Assembly (NCBI RefSeq): GCF_003610455.1
Contig: NZ_RAQK01000001.1
Coordinates: forward strand, 124,001-188,000
Origin: Sulfitobacter guttiformis
Lineage (GTDB): Bacteria; Pseudomonadota; Alphaproteobacteria; Rhodobacterales; Rhodobacteraceae
DNA: 64,000 nucleotides
Direction: 5' to 3'
Position numbers and translations under genes: made by a program. Shown one piece after another: positions 7,231-17,664 of the stretch (position 1 is the stretch's first letter; each line of letters begins with the position of its first letter). The notes below the pieces were generated by a model that was not told where the DNA came from, searched no databases, and worked only from the letters and a program-made list of their open reading frames with translations.

Positions 7231-9072
7231 ATGGCCAAGAAATCAAGCGTGGGCAAAACCGCAATGTGGATCGTCGTAGGTCTGCTGTTTATAGGTTTGG
7301 GCGGCTTTGGCGCGGTCAACCTGAGCGGTAATATACGGACCATCGGTACGGTAGGTGACAAGCCTATTGCGGTGGACACCTATGCGCGGCAGGTCCAGAA
7401 CGAATTGCGCGCCATCAGCCAACAGACAGGTAGTGCCATGAGCTTTGCACAGGCCCAAAGCCTCGGCCTTGACCGCGCTGTGTTGCAACGCATTACCCGC
7501 GACCGCGCCCTTGACCATGAAGCGACACAGATGGGCCTGTCGATCGGCGATGAAGCCCTGCGCGACCGCATCCTTGAAATTCCTTCTTTCCAGGGAGTCG
7601 ACGGACAGTTCGATCGCGAAGGCTATGCCCAAGCTCTGCGTACTGCGGGTCTCAACGAGAGCGACTTCGAGGTTAGCCTGCGCGAGGAAACAGCCCGCCA
7701 ACTGTTGCAGGGCGCTGTGTTGAGCGGTGTCGAGATGCCCGCCATCTATTCCCAGACCCTTGTCGCCTATGTGGGCGAGCAGCGTGATTTCACATGGGTC
7801 CTGTTCAGTGACACCGGTGCCGAGGATGCCACGCCTCAGGCCGACGAGGAGACGCTGCGTGCATATTTCGAAGCAAACGCCGACAGCTTCGTTTTACCCG
7901 CAACCAAGAAAATTACCTATGCATGGCTGAACCCGACCGATATTCTTGATCAGGTAGAAGTCCCCGAAGACGAGCTGCGGGCCGAATACGATTCCCGCGC
8001 GGAACAGTACATCCAACCCGAGCGCCGTTTGGTAGAGCGTCTGGTTTTCGCCGATCAGGCCGCCGCCGATCAGGCCGCGGCCGCGCTGGAAGTGGATGGA
8101 ACAACCTTCGAAGCATTGGTTCAAGAGCGCGGCTTGCAGCTGTCGGACGTGGATCTCGGTGATGTTGATATCGCCAGCCTTGGTGCTGCCGGCGCGCCTG
8201 TTTTCGAGGCCGCTGTTGGCGATATCGTTGGCCCCGCCCCGACCAATTTGGGCCCTGCCCTGTTTCGTGTGAACGCCGTGCTGCCGGCACAGACCGTCAC
8301 ATTCGAGGAGGCCGAGCCCGAGTTGCGTGATGCCATCGCCGCCGACCGTGCCATCCGTCAGGTCGAGAGCCTCGCAGAGGATTTCGACAATCGCCTCGCC
8401 GGTGGCAACACACTGGAGCAGCTAGCCGAACAAACCGATATGGTGCTGGGACAGATCGACTGGACCGTGGACAGCACTGACGGAATTGCCGCATATGACG
8501 CCTTCCGAGAAGCCGCAGCGACCGTAGCAGCGGGCGACTTTCCGCAGGTCGAACAACTAAGCGATGGCGGTGTCTTTGCCCTACGTCTGGACGAGGCGCT
8601 GCTGGAACGCCCTGCAACCTATGAGGATGTGGCGGAAGAGGTCGCGAACCGCTGGACCGCTGAACAGATTGTGAAACGCCTGACAGTACAGGCAGAAGCC
8701 GCGAAAGTTGCTCTTGAGGCAGGTACCCCACTTTCCGATCAGGGACTCTCCGTGCGGGTGGCAAAAGAACAGACGCGCAACGCCTTTATCACCAACACAC
8801 CAGTGGGCTTCACCGCCGAAGTCTTCGAGATGGAAGTCGGCGATGTCCGTATTATCGAAGATGAGGAAACCGTGGTTCTGGTGCGTCTCGATGCGATCAA
8901 CGCCGCTGGCGACAGCGAAGAGGCAACAGCGCTTGTGGCACAGTTGCGCAACCAGCAGAATGAGGCGCTCGCACGCGGTCTGTTTGATATATTTGCCGAT
9001 GACACACTGCTGCGCGCAGGTCAGAACATCGACCCCCGCGCGGTCAACGCCGTGAATGTGAACTTCCAGTAA
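7231..9072 (+). CDS. ppiD: Membrane-anchored peptidyl-prolyl isomerase/chaperone of the PpiD/SurA type
   Basis: A periplasmic folding factor of 613 residues, anchored by one N-terminal membrane segment (about residues 11-32, WIVVGLLFIGLGGFGAV). A SurA-N-like chaperone region follows (residues 40-180), then a parvulin-like region around residues 240-350 and a long helical C-terminal part. The parvulin domain is weakly conserved, so isomerase activity is uncertain and the protein may act mainly as a chaperone. The start of trpE lies one base after its stop, so the two are cotranscribed, an arrangement I know from other Rhodobacterales. Confidence 0.88.
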   Translation: MAKKSSVGKTAMWIVVGLLFIGLGGFGAVNLSGNIRTIGTVGDKPIAVDTYARQVQNELRAISQQTGSAMSFAQAQSLGLDRAVLQRITRDRALDHEATQMGLSIGDEALRDRILEIPSFQGVDGQFDREGYAQALRTAGLNESDFEVSLREETARQLLQGAVLSGVEMPAIYSQTLVAYVGEQRDFTWVLFSDTGAEDATPQADEETLRAYFEANADSFVLPATKKITYAWLNPTDILDQVEVPEDELRAEYDSRAEQYIQPERRLVERLVFADQAAADQAAAALEVDGTTFEALVQERGLQLSDVDLGDVDIASLGAAGAPVFEAAVGDIVGPAPTNLGPALFRVNAVLPAQTVTFEEAEPELRDAIAADRAIRQVESLAEDFDNRLAGGNTLEQLAEQTDMVLGQIDWTVDSTDGIAAYDAFREAAATVAAGDFPQVEQLSDGGVFALRLDEALLERPATYEDVAEEVANRWTAEQIVKRLTVQAEAAKVALEAGTPLSDQGLSVRVAKEQTRNAFITNTPVGFTAEVFEMEVGDVRIIEDEETVVLVRLDAINAAGDSEEATALVAQLRNQQNEALARGLFDIFADDTLLRAGQNIDPRAVNAVNVNFQ

Positions 9073-9073
9073 A

Positions 9074-10585
9074 ATGGGACTTACACCTTCCTTCGACACA
9101 TTTGCGGCGCAGTATGACGCGGGCCACCATCAGGTTGTCTATACCCGTCTTGCTGCGGATCTGGACACGCCTGTGTCGCTCATGCTGAAACTTGGCGGTG
9201 CGGCTGAAAACGCATTCATGCTCGAATCTGTCACTGGCGGAGAAGTGCGCGGGCGCTACAGCATCATCGGGATGAAACCCGACCTCATATGGCGTTGTAA
9301 TGGCACCACAAGCGAGGTTAATCGCGCTGCCCGCTATGACCCCGATGCTTACGAGACTGTCGCGGGCGATCCCCTGACCGCGCTGCGCAGCCTCATCGCC
9401 GAGAGCAGGATCGACCTTCCCGACGACATGCCACAAGCCGCCGCCGGTCTGTTCGGCTATCTGGGATATGACATGATCCGTCTTGTCGAACGTCTTCCAG
9501 ACGTGAACCCCGACCCACTCGGGCTTCCCGATGCCGTGATGCTGCGCCCTTCGGTTGTGGCCGTGCTTGACGGGGTAAAGGGCGAGGTAACGGTTGTATC
9601 ACCTGCATGGGTCACGCCCGGCCAGTCGGCGCGCGCGGCCTACGCCCAAGCCGCCGAGCGGGTCATGGACGCTGTGCGCGATCTTGAGCGATCCCCCGCA
9701 GGATCCTCCCGCGATCTGGGCGAGGCGACTATCACGCCTGAAGCAGTGAGCAATTTCACGAAAGACGCCTATAAAGACGCTGTGCGTAAAGCGCAGGAAT
9801 ACATCAAAGCAGGCGATATTTTTCAAGTCGTCCCTTCCCAGCGGTGGGCCCAGGCCTTTCCACAACCGCCCTTTTCTCTCTACCGCTCGCTGCGGCGCAC
9901 CAATCCATCGCCCTTCATGTTCTACTTCAACTTTGGCGGCTTCCATGTGGTCGGGGCCAGCCCCGAGATCCTCGTACGGGTATTCGGGCAGGAAATCACC
10001 ATACGCCCCATCGCAGGTACCCGTCCCCGCGGCCAAACCCCCGAAGAAGATCGCGCCCTTGAGGCCGATCTGATGGCCGACCCCAAAGAACTGGCCGAGC
10101 ATCTGATGCTGTTCGATCTGGGGCGCAACGATGTGGGCCGTGTTGCCAAAATCGGCACCGTGCGCCCAACCGAAGAATTCATCGTCGAGCGGTATTCACA
10201 CGTCATGCATATCGTATCGAACGTTGTGGGCGAGTTGCGCGAGGATTGTGACGCGCTTGATGCGTTTTTTGCAGGGATGCCCGCCGGTACAGTCTCGGGC
10301 GCCCCGAAGGTCCGCGCAATGCAAATCATCGACGAACTGGAGCCTGAAAAACGCGGCGTTTACGGCGGTGGTGTGGGATATTTCAGCGCCGGCGGCGACA
10401 TGGACATGTGCATCGCGCTTCGCACGGCCGTGATCAAGGACCAGACACTGTATATTCAGGCTGGCGGCGGCGTGGTATACGACAGTGATCCCGAAGCGGA
10501 GTATATGGAGACAGTGCATAAATCCGGCGCGATTCGCCGCGCTGCCGAGGACGCAGCACGTTTCGACGGCGGCACGAACAGCTAA
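9074..10585 (+). CDS. trpE: Anthranilate synthase component I
   Basis: Converts chorismate and ammonia (from TrpG) to anthranilate, the first step of tryptophan synthesis. The 503-residue product shows the chorismate-binding phrases DIFQVVPSQRW, RPIAGTRPRG, LFDLGRNDVGRV, MPAGTVSGAPKVRA and GGGVGYFSAGGDMD. The N-terminal MLESV (at LLES of other TrpE) lies in the tryptophan feedback site, so end-product inhibition is likely. The gene is separated from trpGDC by ktrAB and a yibQ-like gene. I found no trp leader peptide or attenuator, as expected if it is read from the ppiD promoter. Confidence 0.97.
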   Translation: MGLTPSFDTFAAQYDAGHHQVVYTRLAADLDTPVSLMLKLGGAAENAFMLESVTGGEVRGRYSIIGMKPDLIWRCNGTTSEVNRAARYDPDAYETVAGDPLTALRSLIAESRIDLPDDMPQAAAGLFGYLGYDMIRLVERLPDVNPDPLGLPDAVMLRPSVVAVLDGVKGEVTVVSPAWVTPGQSARAAYAQAAERVMDAVRDLERSPAGSSRDLGEATITPEAVSNFTKDAYKDAVRKAQEYIKAGDIFQVVPSQRWAQAFPQPPFSLYRSLRRTNPSPFMFYFNFGGFHVVGASPEILVRVFGQEITIRPIAGTRPRGQTPEEDRALEADLMADPKELAEHLMLFDLGRNDVGRVAKIGTVRPTEEFIVERYSHVMHIVSNVVGELREDCDALDAFFAGMPAGTVSGAPKVRAMQIIDELEPEKRGVYGGGVGYFSAGGDMDMCIALRTAVIKDQTLYIQAGGGVVYDSDPEAEYMETVHKSGAIRRAAEDAARFDGGTNS

Positions 10586-10726
10586 GGCGCAGCGGCAGAA
10601 CGAGACGCAGGTTATCCAATTTTATAAAGCTTTGCTTACACTGGTCGCAAGAACTCGCGACCGGCATCACGCTTCAGTCATCGACCGGTTATTCAAATCA
10701 CAGCACGCCGTGACAGGACCCAGAAT

Positions 10727-11392
10727 ATGGTTAAGAACCCCACCCGCACTTTCGCCGTCATTGGCCTCGGAAATTTCGGGAGCACGGTCGCAGCAGAATT
10801 GCAGCGTTTCGGCAATCACGTCATCGGTATCGACATCGATGAAGGGCGCGTGGGCCGTCACGCCGAAAATCTGTCCCAGGCGATGATCGTCGATGCCCGC
10901 GATGATGTTGCCCTGCGCGAGGCCGGCGTAGCCGATTGTGATATCGCGCTGGTCGCGATGGGGTCGGATCTGGAGGCGAGCATACTGGCCTCGATCAATC
11001 TCAAACTGGTCGGCGTGCCGATCGTCTGGGCCAAGGCAACTACTAAAACCCACCACCGCATCCTGAGCAAGCTCGGCGTTGACCGGATCATCCATCCTGA
11101 AGTCGAGGTCGGCCAGCACATCGCGCAAGTTTTGCACAATCCGCTGGTGCGCGATTACGTCAGCCTCGGCAATGGCTACCACGTTGTAAATTTTCGCATT
11201 CCCGAAAGCCTCGAAGGCAAATCGCTGGCCGAGCTCAAGCATAGAGACGGGTTTAACCTGCGTTGCATCGGCGTCATGCGAGGTACCGAGTATATCGGGC
11301 TGGACGGAGCCGAATGCAGGCTCGAACGGGCCGATCTTCTTCTGCTTCTGGGCCAGCGCAAGGATCTGCGCGAATTTGCCGGAAGCCTTTAG
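10727..11392 (+). CDS. ktrA: KtrA/TrkA-type potassium channel regulator (RCK)
   Basis: A cytoplasmic gating subunit of 221 residues. The N-terminal RCK domain has the nucleotide-binding GLGNFGSTVAAEL (residues 13-25) and an acidic residue at the end of strand 2 (GIDIDEGRV). A TrkA-C domain follows (about residues 135-217). It binds nucleotides and possibly c-di-AMP and opens the KtrB pore. ktrB starts two bases after its stop, confirming the pair. The start ATG at 10727 comes after a 141-base gap that follows trpE. Confidence 0.92.
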   Translation: MVKNPTRTFAVIGLGNFGSTVAAELQRFGNHVIGIDIDEGRVGRHAENLSQAMIVDARDDVALREAGVADCDIALVAMGSDLEASILASINLKLVGVPIVWAKATTKTHHRILSKLGVDRIIHPEVEVGQHIAQVLHNPLVRDYVSLGNGYHVVNFRIPESLEGKSLAELKHRDGFNLRCIGVMRGTEYIGLDGAECRLERADLLLLLGQRKDLREFAGSL

Positions 11393-11394
11393 AC

Positions 11395-12738
11395 ATGCGA
11401 CTGCGGTTCAAGCGCGGGACGTTCTCTCGAAAGAATATCGCCCTCCCGCCGCCTGTGGTTCTGGTGCTCCTTTACACCGTATTCATCATAATCGGCGCGC
11501 TGGTCCTGTGGCTTCCTATCTCGCATCATGGAGACATCGGTCTGAGCGATGCAGTTTTCACCTCTGCCTCTGCAGTTACGGTAACGGGGCTGGTGCTGGT
11601 TGATACAGGAGCCGCGTTTACCGGATTTGGTCAGGCGGTCATTGCCATTTTGATCCAACTGGGCGGAATCGGCCTGATGACCACTGCCGTGCTGGTTCTG
11701 GGGGCTTTGGGTATTCGTGTCGGCATGCCCCAGCGCTTGATCCTGCGCGAGGAGGTGAACCAGACCTCGATCTCGAACTTAATGGTTCTGGTGCGCATCA
11801 TCCTCGTGATCGCACTTATATGCCAGACCATTGGTGCCGTCGCCCTCGCCTTTGTGTTTGTGCCACAATACGGATGGAACGGCATCTGGCAGGCCGTATT
11901 CCACTCTGTCTCCGCGTTCAATAACGCAGGCTTTGCCCTCCATGCCGACAGCCTTTCACAGTGGGTCGGCAATCCGGTCGTCAATATGGTGATCCCGCTC
12001 TTGTTCATCTTCGGCGGTATCGGTTTCATCGTGCTGGGCGACATCTATCAAAAACGATCTTGGGCAAAGCTCAACCTGCATTCAAAGTTGATGCTGTCAG
12101 GCACGCTGGTGCTTATTGTCTGGGGAAGCGTGGCCTTTGGACTGCTGGAATGGTCAAACCCCCAAACGCTAGGACCCTTGAGCACCACTGACAAACTTTG
12201 GGCAAGCTGGTTTCAGGGTGTTACCCCGCGCACAGCCGGCTTTAACACGATCAACACCGCAGGTATGCACGACAGCTCGACCATACTCACCATAACCCTG
12301 ATGATCGTCGGCGGCGGCAGCACCTCGACCGCAGGGGGAATCAAGGTGACGACACTCGCAGTCCTGTTGTTGGCAACTGTTGCTTTTTTCCGCCGCCGCA
12401 CCGTTCTTCACGCTTTTGGACGCTCTATCGGGCTAAACGAAGTGATGAAGGTAATGGCCCTCACCACCCTCTCGATGCTGCTGGTTCTTACGGGCATTTT
12501 TCTGGTCTCCATCAGCCATGACGGAGAGTTCCTCGATCTCGCTTTCGAGGTCACATCTGCCTTCGGCACTGTTGGTCTGTCGCGGGGTGCCACCGTTGAT
12601 TTGGACAATTTCGGCCGTGCAGTGATAATTTTTACAATGTTTATAGGCCGCGTAGGCCCTCTTGCCATTGGTTTTTTCCTTGCGACGCGCAGTGTGCCAC
12701 GGGTCAAATACCCGGCCGGACAGGTCCACCTCGGCTAG
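11395..12738 (+). CDS. ktrB: KtrB-type potassium uptake channel
   Basis: An inner-membrane potassium transporter of 447 residues in the Trk/Ktr/HKT superfamily, with four M1-P-M2 repeats. The four pore loops are visible: SASAVTVTGL, SAFNNAGF, TPRTAGF and SAFGTVGLS, each with the selectivity-filter glycine. The gating loop in the third repeat is the glycine- and serine-rich GGGSTSTAGG. I chose the ATG at 11395, directly after ktrA; a longer frame runs back inside ktrA and is not needed. Confidence 0.93.
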   Translation: MRLRFKRGTFSRKNIALPPPVVLVLLYTVFIIIGALVLWLPISHHGDIGLSDAVFTSASAVTVTGLVLVDTGAAFTGFGQAVIAILIQLGGIGLMTTAVLVLGALGIRVGMPQRLILREEVNQTSISNLMVLVRIILVIALICQTIGAVALAFVFVPQYGWNGIWQAVFHSVSAFNNAGFALHADSLSQWVGNPVVNMVIPLLFIFGGIGFIVLGDIYQKRSWAKLNLHSKLMLSGTLVLIVWGSVAFGLLEWSNPQTLGPLSTTDKLWASWFQGVTPRTAGFNTINTAGMHDSSTILTITLMIVGGGSTSTAGGIKVTTLAVLLLATVAFFRRRTVLHAFGRSIGLNEVMKVMALTTLSMLLVLTGIFLVSISHDGEFLDLAFEVTSAFGTVGLSRGATVDLDNFGRAVIIFTMFIGRVGPLAIGFFLATRSVPRVKYPAGQVHLG

Positions 12739-12818
12739 AACACGGATGTGGCGCATATCCTGCGTTCGGACCTAAAAGGCCAGACATAAGCGGAGGCATT
12801 GGGTCATGAACCAGCCGC

Positions 12819-14399
12819 CTATTGCCCCAATAAAACCGCCGACACAGGCGCGAGCGCGACTGATCCTGCGCGGTCCGCCAAACCCCAAACCAGCAGCGCC
12901 TCAATCGTCTCGGGACGCAAACGGCCAAGCACAATCACGCCGCCCTCCTGTCCTGCCTTGAACGCGGCCTGATCAAGGAAGCGGCGGATGACCCGCGGTT
13001 GCTGACCTTCGCTGTCGAAATCGCGAAATACCGGTGCGGCGGGCACGCCTTCCTTGAGCGCCAGTTTCGGCATAGAGTTGAGGCCCTTGCTTTGCGTCAC
13101 AAGGCCATGACCGCTGGCCTGCAGTATTCGCGTAACTTGGTCAGCGACTTCGCGGGTGCCTTGCAGCCCCTCGCCTGTCCCCTCCAGTATGCCAACAATC
13201 TCGGGCATTTCTTGTATTGCCACGCTCAGCGACACTTCCGCATCGGAGGGCTGCGCGCCTGCGGGCAGGTCAAGCATGGCAAGCACATCAAACCCTTCAC
13301 TTCGAAAACGCGCCGCGCGGTCGGCGGCATCGGGCAGACCCATGTCTACGGCAAAGCTGACCGGATAGGGAAAGCTCGACAAGGCAGGCAATCCGATCCC
13401 GCCTGCATCCAGATCGGCACCGGTGTCTATCAGGACAATCCCCATCAGGGGTTTGCCTTCGGGATTGGCAAAAGGTTGGGCATTGCGGCTGATGGGCCGC
13501 GTATCATCTGCGCCACCAGCTTCGATGATTACTGTCTCGACCGGCTCCACGTCAGGCTGGGCCGAGCGGGTAACAAGGGTGTTTGCCGGCGTACCAACAC
13601 TGCTGCGCACTTGTCCGCCAAGCGTGCCAACTGGCCTACCCGGCACGTCCAGAACCCGCGGCCTTGCTGCTTGGGCCGTCTGCAAGGGGGCTTCGGCTCC
13701 CTCCGGCGCAGGATCGACCTGTGTAAATATCTCTTCTTCCGGGGCCGTGCCCGCAGTAGGGGTATCCGCAGTGTCGGGCGCAATGGCCTGAGGCGCTTGT
13801 GCCACGACTTCGGTATCCTGACTGTCGTCTGGGATCATCGGGGCCAGTGCTTGCGGATTGGGCAACACAGGCTCGTCCTCGGCTGCGCGTGCTGCCACAC
13901 CTTGCGGAAGCGGACGCGGCTCTGTCAGGTTAGCAACTGTACCGGTTTCGGGCTGGGGTGGCGCAGCTGGTATCACAGTTGCAACGTCCGAACCGCCTTC
14001 CGCTACGGGCGGCAAGGCCGAAGGTGCCGTAGACGAGGTGACACTCTCGTTTCTAGCAGGCGACGTTACGGAACTCTGCGCAATCGTGCCTCCTGCGACG
14101 GGAGCCGGGGCATCCGCGGTTGTTTGCGGCGCCAAGGCGGCGGCTGCAGGTTCTTTTGGCAAAGTCTCAGGGGTTGGGGCACGCAAACTGCCCTGCGGCT
14201 GGGTAGCGGTGACCTCTCCCGCGGCGGGTGCGTTTACGAAAGGCTGTGACGCAACCGCCCGCGGTGCAGCGACATTGTCTGCCGAGCCGGTTTGCGGGGC
14301 CGGTCGCGGCTCCATCGGGACCAGAACGGACACAACGCCCGCTACCCCCACACTGAACACAGCGCCCAGTGCAATTCCGCCGAAAATACCACGTGCCAT
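12819..14399 (-). CDS. YibQ-like divergent polysaccharide deacetylase family protein
   Basis: A 526-residue envelope protein. It has an N-terminal membrane segment (about residues 5-29), then a long alanine/proline/threonine-rich low-complexity region (to about residue 300), and a C-terminal domain of the divergent polysaccharide deacetylase 2 (YibQ, DUF610) family. The C-terminal domain begins at GIVLIDTGADLD and contains MLDLPAGAQPSDAEV and EIVGILEGTGEG. The usual metal-binding set of true deacetylases is not evident, so the activity is unknown. It converges with ktrB and is divergent from trpG. Confidence 0.8.
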   Translation of the reverse strand: MARGIFGGIALGAVFSVGVAGVVSVLVPMEPRPAPQTGSADNVAAPRAVASQPFVNAPAAGEVTATQPQGSLRAPTPETLPKEPAAAALAPQTTADAPAPVAGGTIAQSSVTSPARNESVTSSTAPSALPPVAEGGSDVATVIPAAPPQPETGTVANLTEPRPLPQGVAARAAEDEPVLPNPQALAPMIPDDSQDTEVVAQAPQAIAPDTADTPTAGTAPEEEIFTQVDPAPEGAEAPLQTAQAARPRVLDVPGRPVGTLGGQVRSSVGTPANTLVTRSAQPDVEPVETVIIEAGGADDTRPISRNAQPFANPEGKPLMGIVLIDTGADLDAGGIGLPALSSFPYPVSFAVDMGLPDAADRAARFRSEGFDVLAMLDLPAGAQPSDAEVSLSVAIQEMPEIVGILEGTGEGLQGTREVADQVTRILQASGHGLVTQSKGLNSMPKLALKEGVPAAPVFRDFDSEGQQPRVIRRFLDQAAFKAGQEGGVIVLGRLRPETIEALLVWGLADRAGSVALAPVSAVLLGQ

Positions 14400-14580
14400 A
14401 GCTGGTGCACCCTTGTCCTGTTCTCCCGCACCAGCCCCATTCCGGATCTTTTCAACCGGTTAATGCGGGATGCGGCGGCCCAGCCCCTTGACGATACCGC
14501 CCAAGACTGACCATCTACTCACCAGCTTTATACCCCGTTTGCACCCCGTTTCTCTAGTCCTAATACGAAGTTTTCCCAAG

Positions 14581-15162
14581 ATGCTCCTGTTGATCGATAA
14601 CTATGACAGCTTCACCTATAATCTGGTGCACTATCTGGGGGCTTTGGGCGCGCAGATGGACATCCGCCGCAACGATACGCTGAGCGTGGACGAAGCGCTG
14701 GCGCTGCGCCCCGCAGGCATTGTGCTGTCGCCCGGTCCGTGTGATCCGTCACAGGCGGGCATCTGCATTGCTCTGACACACGCGGCGGCAGAGGCAGGCA
14801 TCCCGCTGCTCGGGGTATGTCTGGGTCACCAGACGATCGGCGAAGCCTTCGGCGGAAAGGTTGTAAGAGCGGGCGAGATCGTGCACGGCAAAATGGGCCA
14901 GATGCACCACACCGGCAAGGGTCTGTTCACAAACCTGCCGACACCTTTTGCCGCCACCCGCTATCACTCGTTGATCGTCGAGCGTGCAAGCCTACCAGAC
15001 TGTCTGGAGATCACTGCAGAGCTGGAGGATGGTACAATTATGGGGCTGCAACACCGCGATCTGCCGATCCACGGGGTCCAGTTCCATCCTGAATCCATCC
15101 GGTCTGAGCATGGCCATGCCCTGTTGGAGAATTTTCTCAAGGAGGTCAAAGAACCCGCATGA
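14581..15162 (+). CDS. trpG: Anthranilate synthase component II (glutamine amidotransferase)
   Basis: Releases ammonia from glutamine for TrpE. The 193-residue product starts [14 protein letters not shown], the classic TrpG N-terminus, and carries the catalytic triad: C80 in [15 protein letters not shown], and H169 and E171 in GVQFHPESI. The start is the ATG at 14581; in-frame sequence upstream encodes nothing family-like. trpD overlaps its stop by four bases. It heads the operon trpG-trpD-ung-trpC-moaC-moeA. Confidence 0.97.
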   Translation: MLLLIDNYDSFTYNLVHYLGALGAQMDIRRNDTLSVDEALALRPAGIVLSPGPCDPSQAGICIALTHAAAEAGIPLLGVCLGHQTIGEAFGGKVVRAGEIVHGKMGQMHHTGKGLFTNLPTPFAATRYHSLIVERASLPDCLEITAELEDGTIMGLQHRDLPIHGVQFHPESIRSEHGHALLENFLKEVKEPA

Positions 15163-16175
15163 GTGAACAGCTTAAACCCCTGATTGACGCAGCCGCGAAT
15201 GGTCCCCTGACACGCTTGCAGGCTGAAGAAGCCTTTGGCATCCTGTTCAACGGCGAGGCAACACCCAGCCAGATCGGCGGATTTTTGATGGCCCTGCGCA
15301 CACGCGGCGAGACGGTGGATGAGTATGCCGCCGCCGCCGCAGTGATGCGCGCGAAATGCCATGCCGTTCGTGCGCCGGATGGCGCGATGGATATTGTCGG
15401 CACCGGCGGTGATGGAAAAGGCACGCTCAACATCTCTACCGCTACAGCCTTTGTCGTCGCTGGCGCAGGCGTGGTCGTGGCCAAACACGGCAACCGCAAT
15501 CTGAGCTCTAAATCCGGTGCGGCGGATGCTCTGACGCAAATGGGGCTGAAAACGATGGTCGGCCCAAAGGTGGTTGAGCAAGCACTCAAAGAGGCGGGAA
15601 TCGGGTTTATGATGGCGCCGATGCACCATCCTGCCATTGCCCATGTGATGCCCACACGCTCGGAGTTGGGGACGCGCACAATCTTTAATATTCTCGGGCC
15701 GCTGACGAACCCCGCAGGCGTCAAACGCCAGCTGACGGGCACCTACAGGCGCGATCTGACGCGCCCCATGGCCGAGACGCTGCTCGCGCTCGGGTCGGAA
15801 GCGGCATGGTTGGTCCACGGGTCGGACGGGACGGACGAATTGACCATCACCGGGGTGAGTTGGGTGAGCGCGCTGAAAGATGGCCAGATTACGGAAATTG
15901 AGATCCATCCAGAGGATGCGGGCCTGCCTGTGCACGCGTTCGAGACAATCGTCGGCGGTACGCCCGAAGAGAACGCAGCGGCATTCAATGCCCTTCTGGA
16001 CGGCGAACAGTCGCCCTACCGCGATGCGGTTTTGCTAAATTCAGCCGCCGCCTTGGTAATTGCCGAAGCGGCCCCCGACCTCGGAACAGGGGTGGAGATA
16101 GCCCGCGCCAGCATAGATAGCGGCACTGCACGGGAAAAAATCACCGCAGTGGCCCGCATTACACAAGCAGGTTGA
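15159..16175 (+). CDS. trpD: Anthranilate phosphoribosyltransferase
   Basis: Joins anthranilate to PRPP (second step of tryptophan synthesis). The 338-residue product has the glycine-rich PRPP loop [15 protein letters not shown] near residues 82-96, the [17 protein letters not shown] region and the [12 protein letters not shown] motif. It overlaps trpG by four bases, and its stop TGA (16173-16175) shares one base with the start of ung. Confidence 0.97.
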   Translation: MSEQLKPLIDAAANGPLTRLQAEEAFGILFNGEATPSQIGGFLMALRTRGETVDEYAAAAAVMRAKCHAVRAPDGAMDIVGTGGDGKGTLNISTATAFVVAGAGVVVAKHGNRNLSSKSGAADALTQMGLKTMVGPKVVEQALKEAGIGFMMAPMHHPAIAHVMPTRSELGTRTIFNILGPLTNPAGVKRQLTGTYRRDLTRPMAETLLALGSEAAWLVHGSDGTDELTITGVSWVSALKDGQITEIEIHPEDAGLPVHAFETIVGGTPEENAAAFNALLDGEQSPYRDAVLLNSAAALVIAEAAPDLGTGVEIARASIDSGTAREKITAVARITQAG

Positions 16176-16855
16176 TGTTCGAACTGGACCGCCTTGGCGC
16201 ATGGGGGGAACTTGAGTTCTTCAGCCGGACTTTGCCCGACATTCAAGCACAGATTGCCGCTGACACCCGCACGGTCCTGCCGCCCTCGCAACTGGTTTTC
16301 AACGCCTTGGAGCGGGTGCAGCCTAACGACGTGCGCGTCGTCATACTGGGACAAGACCCTTATCATACTGTGGGTAAGGCAGACGGGCTTGCGTTCTCGA
16401 TCACAGCCGACTTCGGAGGTCGCCTTGATAGTCTGGGTAATATCCTCAAGGAATTGCGCGATGATACAGGCACAGTCCGAACCCGCACCCAGCTTGATGA
16501 CTGGGCGGATCAAGGCGTGCTGTTGCTCAACACAATCCTGACTGTGCCCGAGGGCTTGCCGAAAGGACATGCGAAGCTTGGCTGGCAAACCCTCACCGGC
16601 CAAATACTGCGCCATCTGGCCACTGCCCCGCGTGCCTATTTGCTCTGGGGTGGGCCGGCGCATAAAGCCGCGCAGGAGGTTGAAGCAAGCATGAACTTCA
16701 AATTGCTCTCCTCCCACCCCTCGCCTTTGGGCGTTACAAAGAGGGGCGCGACTTTTGAGGCATTTCGCGGCTCAAAACCCTTTAGCCGCACCAATGCGTG
16801 GTTGCGCAGCCAAGGGCATGGGTCCATAAACTGGAGCGATCCGGAGGCACTATGA
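16175..16855 (+). CDS. ung: Uracil-DNA glycosylase, family 1
   Basis: Removes uracil from DNA in base excision repair. The 226-residue product has the catalytic water-activating loop GQDPYH (59-64, D61) with the uracil-binding segment GLAFSI, and the minor-groove loop HPSPL beginning at H181. Length matches family 1 enzymes. I used the ATG at 16175 rather than the TTG one codon earlier. The gene is embedded in the trp operon: its start overlaps the trpD stop (TGATG) and its stop overlaps the trpC start (ATGA). Translation is therefore coupled to tryptophan genes on both sides, an unusual place for a repair enzyme. Confidence 0.96.
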   Translation: MFELDRLGAWGELEFFSRTLPDIQAQIAADTRTVLPPSQLVFNALERVQPNDVRVVILGQDPYHTVGKADGLAFSITADFGGRLDSLGNILKELRDDTGTVRTRTQLDDWADQGVLLLNTILTVPEGLPKGHAKLGWQTLTGQILRHLATAPRAYLLWGGPAHKAAQEVEASMNFKLLSSHPSPLGVTKRGATFEAFRGSKPFSRTNAWLRSQGHGSINWSDPEAL

Positions 16856-17664
16856 CACAGACAATCCTAGAGAAAATCAAAGCCTACAAGCTCGAAGAAA
16901 TTGCCGCCGACAAGGCCGCCGTACCCTTAGAGGAGGTCGAGGCGCTGGCTGCGGCTGCGCCACCTGTACGCCCCTTTGCGGATGCTCTCCTCACGGCGTC
17001 GATTGAGAATTACGGTCTGATCGCAGAGATAAAAAAGGCCAGCCCATCAAAAGGGTTGATCCGCGCTGATTTTGATCCTTCCGCTCTTGCGAAGGCCTAT
17101 GAGGATGGCGGTGCGACCTGCCTGTCCGTGCTGACCGACACGCCCAGCTTTCAGGGTGCAAAGCAGTTTCTGATAGATGCCCGCGCCGCCTGCGACCTGC
17201 CGGTACTGCGCAAGGATTTCATGTATGACACCTATCAGGTCGCCGAGGCGCGCAGCATGGGCGCTGATTGCATATTGATCATCATGGCAAGTGTGTCGGA
17301 TGCGCAGGCCGCCGAGCTTGAGGATGCAGCCACCCAATATGGCATGGACGCCCTGATAGAGACCCATAACGCCGCAGAGGTGGAGCGTGCTTTACTCCTC
17401 AAATCGCGCATGATCGGGATTAACAATCGCAACCTGAACACCTTCGAAACTTCGTTGGACACCACCCGTACCCTGTCAAAACACGTTCCCGGCGAGCGGA
17501 TGATCGTGTGCGAAAGCGGGCTGAACACAGCGCAGGACCTTGCCGACATGGCGCGCTTCGGCGCGCGGACATTCCTGATCGGCGAAAGCCTGATGCGTCA
17601 GGAGGATGTCGCCGGTGCCACACGCAATCTGCTGGCCAATCCCCTGCGCGCAGGAGGTATGTAA
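16852..17664 (+). CDS. trpC: Indole-3-glycerol phosphate synthase
   Basis: Closes the indole ring of carboxyphenylaminodeoxyribulose phosphate in tryptophan synthesis. The TIM-barrel protein of 270 residues shows [47 protein letters not shown] and CESGL, which carry the conserved catalytic lysines, glutamate and asparagine. It is a monofunctional TrpC without a fused TrpF. The ATG at 16852 overlaps the ung stop, and its stop TAA shares one base with the moaC start. Confidence 0.97.
   Translation: MTQTILEKIKAYKLEEIAADKAAVPLEEVEALAAAAPPVRPFADALLTASIENYGLIAEIKKASPSKGLIRADFDPSALAKAYEDGGATCLSVLTDTPSFQGAKQFLIDARAACDLPVLRKDFMYDTYQVAEARSMGADCILIIMASVSDAQAAELEDAATQYGMDALIETHNAAEVERALLLKSRMIGINNRNLNTFETSLDTTRTLSKHVPGERMIVCESGLNTAQDLADMARFGARTFLIGESLMRQEDVAGATRNLLANPLRAGGM

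Noticed and set aside
10586..10726. trp leader peptide or attenuator near trpE
   Set aside because: The region before trpE is the ppiD gene, and the gap after it has no tryptophan-rich short frame or terminator/antiterminator pair.
12999..14249. Plus-strand open frame of 416 codons
   Set aside because: It is antisense to the low-complexity, GC-rich YibQ-like gene; its arginine-, glycine- and cysteine-rich product is typical of a shadow frame.
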